Source: JBOHRE01 sp050732635 (GTDB lineage: Bacteria; Gemmatimonadota; Gemmatimonadetes; Longimicrobiales; RSA9). From it: a stretch of DNA of 18,778 bases. The stretch covers positions 1 to 18,778 of the forward strand of contig JBOHRE010000065.1 in assembly GCA_050732635.1 (NCBI GenBank), in the 5' to 3' direction. Shown here in pieces: positions 14,496 to 18,778 of the stretch; the stretch's first letter is position 1; each line of letters opens with the position of its first letter. A program made the translations under genes and the position numbers. Below the pieces are notes generated by a model, which was not told the DNA's origin, did no database searches, and saw only the letters and a list, made by a program, of their open reading frames with translations.

Positions 14496-17153
14496 ATGGC
14501 CCGCGAGATGCTCAACGTCGAGCTCGCGACCGAGCTTCGGGAACCGGCGACCCCGCTAACGCCGGAGCCGGTCGCGCCTCGGCGGGAATCCCCGCGCACG
14601 GCGCACGATCTGTCGGTGCTGCGCTCGCTCGCGCGCCGGATCCCGACCGACGACGCGGGCGCTCAGAACAATTTCGGCGTGGTGCTCTATCACAAGGGCG
14701 TCTACGAGGATGCGATCGCGCAGTTCGAGCGCGCGCTCGAGCTCGACCCGAGCATGCAGGTCGCCAGACACAATCTGCGAATCGCGTACTTCCATACCGG
14801 GTTCTTCGAGCGGCTGGTCGGCGACCTGCGCACGAGACTGGATGCTGATCCGCACGATGTTTCGGCGCGCCGGCGTCTGGCACGCGCCTACCTGCACACC
14901 GGTGACGCCGCCAGCGCGGCCGCCGAGCTGAGCCGCGTGGTCAAGGCGATGCCGACGGACGCGGCCGTGCGCTTCGACCTGGCGTTGACGGAACGTGCGC
15001 AAGGCAATCTCGATGCGGCACTGGAGCAGCTCCGCGCCGCGCGACGTCTGGCACCCAATGACCACCGCACCCTGCACCAGCTGGGTGAGGTGTTGTACCA
15101 CAGCGGCGCGCTGGGTGAGGCCCGCGAGGCGCTCGAGCAGGCCGTCGCCCTCGAGCCAAAGCTGGCCCCGGCACACCTGCTGCTCGCCTTCATTCACGCC
15201 AACCTGGGCGATACGGAGTCGGCACTCGCGGCGTCGGCGCGGGCGACTGAGCTGAACCCGAGCTACGCCAGCGTCGTCGTCTCGGCGGGACGGCACGGCA
15301 CCGCGCGCTACGAGGAGGTCATCGGCACGGAGGGCAACCAGTTGGCCGTCGCCGAAGGCGCTCTCGTGCATTACAACCTCGGCCTCGCGTTCCGGCAGCG
15401 TGGACTGTTGGACGAGGCGGACCGGGAGTTCGCGCTGGCTCTGGAAGCGGGCGAGGACCCGCTGCTCGTGCGTCAGGCGATCGCCGAGTCAGCGCTGCTG
15501 CGGGGGCAGCCGGACGCGGAACGGTTGTATCAGGAGCTGCTCGGCTACGACCCGCAAAGCCCGAAGCTCTGGAACGAGAGCGGCGTCGTCGCGCATCAGT
15601 CCGGCGCACTCGCGGAGGCTGAACGCTGCTATCGCCGGGCTCTCGACTTCGACTACGGGTACGCGCTCGCCTGGAGCAATCTCGGCGTCGCGCTGCACCA
15701 CATGGGAGACGAGATCGGCGCAGAGCATGCGTTCCGCCGCGCGCTCGAGTGCGGTCGGGCACCCGCGGATGTGTGGCGCAACCTTGGGCTGATGCTGGTG
15801 CTGCACCAGCGAGCCGAAGAGGCGGCCGATGCATATGGCCGTGCGTTGGAGCTGGAGTTGGGCTCCGCAGCCGGCTGGATCGGACTCGGAACGGCGTTGA
15901 TCGCGCTCGGTCGGTTCGAGGAGGCCCGCAACGTTCTGGTGCAGGCGATCGAGGATCAGCCCGAGTCTGCTGAGGCACGCTACCACCTCGCGTTCGCCCT
16001 GTCGTCGCTGGGCGACATGGATGGCGCCCGGCGCGAGACCGAACGTGCGATGGAGCTGAACCCGGTATTCCCGCCGCCGCGCTTTCGCCTGCTCATCGAT
16101 CTGCAGTTCGAGGAGGCCGAAGTGCTGGCGCCGGAGCTCGAGTCGACGCGTGAGCTGCAGCGCGGTGAGCCGGTGCGCGAGTTCGACTTCAAGAGCGGCG
16201 AGCTACACTCCGTCTTCGGCGATTGGGAGCAGCGAGGCACCGGGCTGAAGACCACTGGTGGCGTTGGCGCGGGCGGCGCCGCTTTGCAGCTGGCGCGGGA
16301 ATCGCTGGCGCGCGGCCAGCTCGAGCTCGCGCTGAGTCAGGCTCGGCAAGCACTGGCGGCGCGGGCGCCCCATCGCGAGACGCTGGTGCTCATGGGCGAA
16401 GCCTTTCTGTGCATGGGCATCGCGGGCGAAGCGCTGGAGCGTTTTCGCGGCGCACTCGTCGAGGGCCGTAGCGCGGGCGACCCCGTCCAGCAGACGGCGC
16501 TGCTCGGCGCAACGCAATCGCTGCTGGTGCTGTCGCGCGCCGATGAAGCCGCCGACTACGCCCAGCAACTGAGCGAGCTGGCCAAGGATTCGGCGGAGGC
16601 ACAGCGCCTTTTGGGCGAGGCGGAGCTGCGTCGCGGCAATGCGCCGGCTGCCGTGCGGGCGCTCGAACGGGCAACGCAGCTGGACCGCACCGATGCGCTG
16701 GCCTGGACGCTACTCGGCGAGGCGCGAGCTGCGAGCGCGGACGCGGACTCGGCGGAATCGGCGTACCGGCGCGCTCTGGATGCCGATCCGGACAGCGCGG
16801 CGGCGCACCTCGGGCTCGGTCGGTTGCTGGCTGCCGGTGGCCGCATCGACGAGGCCGCACGGGAACTGGAGGCAGCGCTCCACGTGCTGCCTGCCTATGG
16901 GGCCGCAGCGCTGGCTCTGGCCGGTCTCGAAGCCTCGCGCGGCCGCTATCAGCGCGCGGTTCTGGTCCTGTCCGAACTGCTCACGGCCGATCCGCAGCAC
17001 CTCGAGGGCGTTGTCGCGCTTGGCAAGGTGCTGGCCAAGGCGGGGCGTCGCGATCCGGCGATCGTCGCGTTCCGCCGCGCTCTGAAGCTGGATCCGAGGC
17101 ACGCGCCGGCGCGCGAGGCGCTCGGCCAGCTACAGCGGGCCGCGGCGTCGTAG
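14496..17153 (+). CDS. Large TPR protein (about 21 tetratricopeptide repeats in two arrays)
   Basis: The product has 885 residues and no signal peptide or membrane segment, so it is probably a cytosolic scaffold. After about 45 Pro-rich N-terminal residues come about 13 TPR-like units of 34 residues. Clear examples are NNFGVVLYHKGVYEDAIAQF with ERALELDP, and WSNLGVALHHMGDEIGAEHA with FRRALECG. One non-TPR insert of about 30 residues (around 265-295) interrupts the array. A roughly 60-residue non-TPR linker follows at about 535-595 (VREFDFKSGELHSVFGDWEQ is part of it), then about eight more TPRs to the end. No catalytic motif is visible. ATG 14496 follows GAGGT at 14484-14488. It is cotranscribed with cheC and with the DUF4388 gene eight bases downstream, suggesting a scaffold for this signalling module. 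The binding partner is unknown; O-GlcNAc-transferase-like TPRs are excluded because no transferase domain follows. Confidence 0.85.
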   Translation: MAREMLNVELATELREPATPLTPEPVAPRRESPRTAHDLSVLRSLARRIPTDDAGAQNNFGVVLYHKGVYEDAIAQFERALELDPSMQVARHNLRIAYFHTGFFERLVGDLRTRLDADPHDVSARRRLARAYLHTGDAASAAAELSRVVKAMPTDAAVRFDLALTERAQGNLDAALEQLRAARRLAPNDHRTLHQLGEVLYHSGALGEAREALEQAVALEPKLAPAHLLLAFIHANLGDTESALAASARATELNPSYASVVVSAGRHGTARYEEVIGTEGNQLAVAEGALVHYNLGLAFRQRGLLDEADREFALALEAGEDPLLVRQAIAESALLRGQPDAERLYQELLGYDPQSPKLWNESGVVAHQSGALAEAERCYRRALDFDYGYALAWSNLGVALHHMGDEIGAEHAFRRALECGRAPADVWRNLGLMLVLHQRAEEAADAYGRALELELGSAAGWIGLGTALIALGRFEEARNVLVQAIEDQPESAEARYHLAFALSSLGDMDGARRETERAMELNPVFPPPRFRLLIDLQFEEAEVLAPELESTRELQRGEPVREFDFKSGELHSVFGDWEQRGTGLKTTGGVGAGGAALQLARESLARGQLELALSQARQALAARAPHRETLVLMGEAFLCMGIAGEALERFRGALVEGRSAGDPVQQTALLGATQSLLVLSRADEAADYAQQLSELAKDSAEAQRLLGEAELRRGNAPAAVRALERATQLDRTDALAWTLLGEARAASADADSAESAYRRALDADPDSAAAHLGLGRLLAAGGRIDEAARELEAALHVLPAYGAAALALAGLEASRGRYQRAVLVLSELLTADPQHLEGVVALGKVLAKAGRRDPAIVAFRRALKLDPRHAPAREALGQLQRAAAS

Positions 17154-17160
17154 AGGCATC

Positions 17161-18303
17161 ATGGCGATCGAGGGTCCACTCGAGGAGCTCAGTCTGCAGG
17201 ATGTCCTGCAGCTGCTGGAGCTGGCCCGAAAGACAGGTGTACTCACGGTCCGCTCGGAGCGGCACAACGACGAGGGCGTCGTGCACCTCGATCGCGGACT
17301 CATCATCTTCGCGCGGCGCCGACGGTCACGGCGGCTGCTCGGGCAGCAGCTCCTGCGCGCCGGCAAGCTCACGGAGCAGGAGCTGGATCGAGCACTCGAG
17401 ATGCAGCGGGCCAATCCGAGCCTGCGGCTCAGCGAGATCTTCCTCGAGCTGGGCAGCGCGACGCACGATGACTTGGCCGAGCACCTGCGGTTCCAGCTCG
17501 AAGAGAACGTCTACGACATGATGAGCTGGAAGGAGGGTTACTTCCGGTTCGAGGAAAGGCCGGACGTGTTCCGCGCCGGCCTGCAGGTTCATATGCGGGT
17601 CGAGTCGCTGCTGATGGAGGGCGCCCGGCGCGTGGACGAGTGGTCACGCTTGAAGTCGAAGGTACCGAGTCTGGAGTCGGTGCCGGTGCTCGCGCCACCC
17701 GATGAGAGCAATCATGAGGTCCTGGATCTGCGAGCCGAGGAGTGGGAGGTCCTCGCGGAAATCGACGGTGAGCGCGATCTGCGGCAGATCGCCGCGGACC
17801 TCGGCCGCGCCAGCTTCGAGGTCGGCAAGATTCTGTACGGCCTGGTGAATGCGGGTATCGTCCGCATTCTCGATCGCTCGCCGCACGTGCCCCATCGTGA
17901 TTTGAGTGGCGCGCTCGAGGAAGCCGAGTCGCTGCTCGACCACGGTCGCAGCCAGGAAGCGCTGCGCCTGATCGAGCAGATGATGGTCGGCTATGCCGAC
18001 CACGTGCCGCTGCTGTTACTGGCCGGCCGCGCGCTGGTTGCCGAGAGCCGCCTGCGCGCCGCGGCCGAGGCGTTCGCGCGCGCCGCTGCACTCGCGCCAC
18101 AGACCGCCGAGGCCCACTACCATCTCGGCTTCACCGCCATTCGCATTGGTGAGCTCGAGCGGGCAACGACGGCCTGGCAGACGTATCTGAAGGTGGCCGG
18201 ACGTGGCCCCGAGCGTGACAGTGTGACGCGCGCACTCGAGGCGACGCAATCGCTCGCGCAGATCCTAACGCGACAGCACGAGACGCCGCATGAGCAAGCC
18301 TGA
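17161..18303 (+). CDS. DUF4388 (PATAN) domain protein with C-terminal TPRs
   Basis: The 380-residue soluble protein opens with a DUF4388/PATAN-like domain at about 1-165. It begins IEGPLEELSLQDVLQLLELA, continues with a GVLTVRS strand and a GLIIFARRR segment, and ends near YDMMSWKEGYFRFEE. A winged-helix-like segment at about 197-240 (EWEVLAEIDGERDLRQIAAD, then VGKILYGLVNAGIVRIL) follows, then two or three TPR-like units from about 248. PATAN domains occur in cyanobacterial PatA-type response regulators, and some bind the pilus motor PilB; here the domain is separate from the receiver but sits in the same operon as CheY. ATG 17161 follows GAGG at 17153-17156, close to the previous stop. Its last 14 bases overlap the next gene. 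An output role downstream of CheY is an inference. Confidence 0.78.
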   Translation: MAIEGPLEELSLQDVLQLLELARKTGVLTVRSERHNDEGVVHLDRGLIIFARRRRSRRLLGQQLLRAGKLTEQELDRALEMQRANPSLRLSEIFLELGSATHDDLAEHLRFQLEENVYDMMSWKEGYFRFEERPDVFRAGLQVHMRVESLLMEGARRVDEWSRLKSKVPSLESVPVLAPPDESNHEVLDLRAEEWEVLAEIDGERDLRQIAADLGRASFEVGKILYGLVNAGIVRILDRSPHVPHRDLSGALEEAESLLDHGRSQEALRLIEQMMVGYADHVPLLLLAGRALVAESRLRAAAEAFARAAALAPQTAEAHYHLGFTAIRIGELERATTAWQTYLKVAGRGPERDSVTRALEATQSLAQILTRQHETPHEQA

Positions 18304-18778
18304 AGTCGCCGATATCCAGCGCTGGAGTCGTGAAGTCGCGCGCGATCCGGGCGCGCCAGCCTTCGCGCGGCTCGCCGCGGTCTACAGAAGGCAAGGCCGC
18401 CGCGATGCCGCATTGCGGGTTTGCTTGCGCGGCCTGCAGCGCCATCCGACGCACCTCGATGCTCACATCCTGCTGGGCAAGCTGTACCTGGAAGCCGGAG
18501 ACCGGGTCAAAGCGAGTGTCGAATGGGGCATGGTCCTGCGGCTGGATCCGGACAACTTCGATGCGCTGCGCGGTCTGGGCTTCGCCAACCTCGAGCAGGG
18601 TGACCTGGACAATGCCGAGCGCCTTCTGCGGCGTGCGCAGGAGGTGCGTCCTGGAGAGCGCACGGTCGCGGCCGCGCTCGAGCTGCTGGAGCAGCGGCGT
18701 CACCAGGTGGAGTCGGCGGCGGCAGCAGCGTGGGGGCGCGACGGCCCCGGGGCGGCAGCTGGCGCGGCGGCCGGAACC
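18290..18778 (+). CDS. TPR protein (partial, runs off the window end)
   Basis: A frame opens at ATG 18290, inside the end of the DUF4388 gene (14-base overlap), and stays open to the window edge for 163 residues. It shows about three TPR-like units: PAFARLAAVYRRQGRRDAAL, then AHILLGKLYLEAGDRVKASV, then ALRGLGFANLEQGDLDNAER with a RRAQEVRP ending. An Ala/Gly-rich, probably disordered stretch begins near residue 142. There is no signal peptide or membrane helix. The overlap implies translational coupling and makes it the seventh gene of the cheW operon. Function is unknown, and the C-terminal part, which may carry another domain, is not visible. Confidence 0.75.
   Translation, partial: MSKPEVADIQRWSREVARDPGAPAFARLAAVYRRQGRRDAALRVCLRGLQRHPTHLDAHILLGKLYLEAGDRVKASVEWGMVLRLDPDNFDALRGLGFANLEQGDLDNAERLLRRAQEVRPGERTVAAALELLEQRRHQVESAAAAAWGRDGPGAAAGAAAGT

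Noticed and set aside
14496..17153. Tandem DNA repeat within the TPR gene
   Set aside because: The repeats are visible at protein level only. I see no near-identical 102-base units, so this is diverged TPR sequence rather than a recent DNA expansion.

Overview
All 20 protein genes seen in this window (two of them cut by the window ends) lie on the + strand, packed with start/stop overlaps or gaps of a few bases. Base composition is strongly GC-rich, with G/C at most third codon positions, so most other-frame ORFs are shadows. The cell is a diderm: it has an ExbB/ExbD/TonB system and a lipoprotein signal peptidase. It also carries DivIVA and a Gram-positive-style division/ileS neighbourhood, a CdaA-type diadenylate cyclase, a eukaryote-like (type 2) IleRS and a CheC phosphatase. 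That mix fits Gemmatimonadota best; the phylum is an inference from gene content, not from a marker tree.

Layout. (1) 1-1821: the tail of an upstream gene, then dihydropteroate synthase (folP, folate synthesis) translationally coupled to the c-di-AMP synthase cdaA. (2) 1840-4319: a complete transcription unit with a -35/-10 promoter, exbB (TTG start), two tandem exbD genes, tonB, and a strong intrinsic terminator. It makes a proton-motive-force-driven energiser of outer-membrane transport. (3) 4337-11392: a second unit with its own promoter and an apparently leaderless first gene: yggS, divIVA, purine nucleoside phosphorylase, ileS, lspA, and an RluD-type pseudouridine synthase. Apart from the phosphorylase, the order matches the ylmE...divIVA-ileS-lspA-ylyB block of Firmicutes. 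(4) 11410-18778: a third unit with a promoter overlapped by a perfect inverted repeat, then cheW, cheY, cheA, cheC, an 885-residue TPR protein, a DUF4388/PATAN-TPR protein, and another TPR protein running off the window.

In region 4, CheA (without a P2 domain) would phosphorylate CheY, CheW would couple CheA to a receptor encoded elsewhere, and CheC would dephosphorylate CheY-P. No receptor, CheR, CheB or CheD is present in the window. The PATAN/TPR genes behind them are the best candidates for an unusual output or scaffold module. No RNA genes, insertion sequences, CRISPR arrays or attachment sites were seen, and no gene-free stretch exceeds about 110 bases.

Most notable observations: IleRS has the altered signature GIHH (GXHH) instead of HXGH, an alteration reported in mupirocin hyper-resistant IleRS2 enzymes; yggS looks leaderless; a 21-bp perfect dyad sits on the cheW promoter; and the Che genes are linked to PATAN/TPR proteins.
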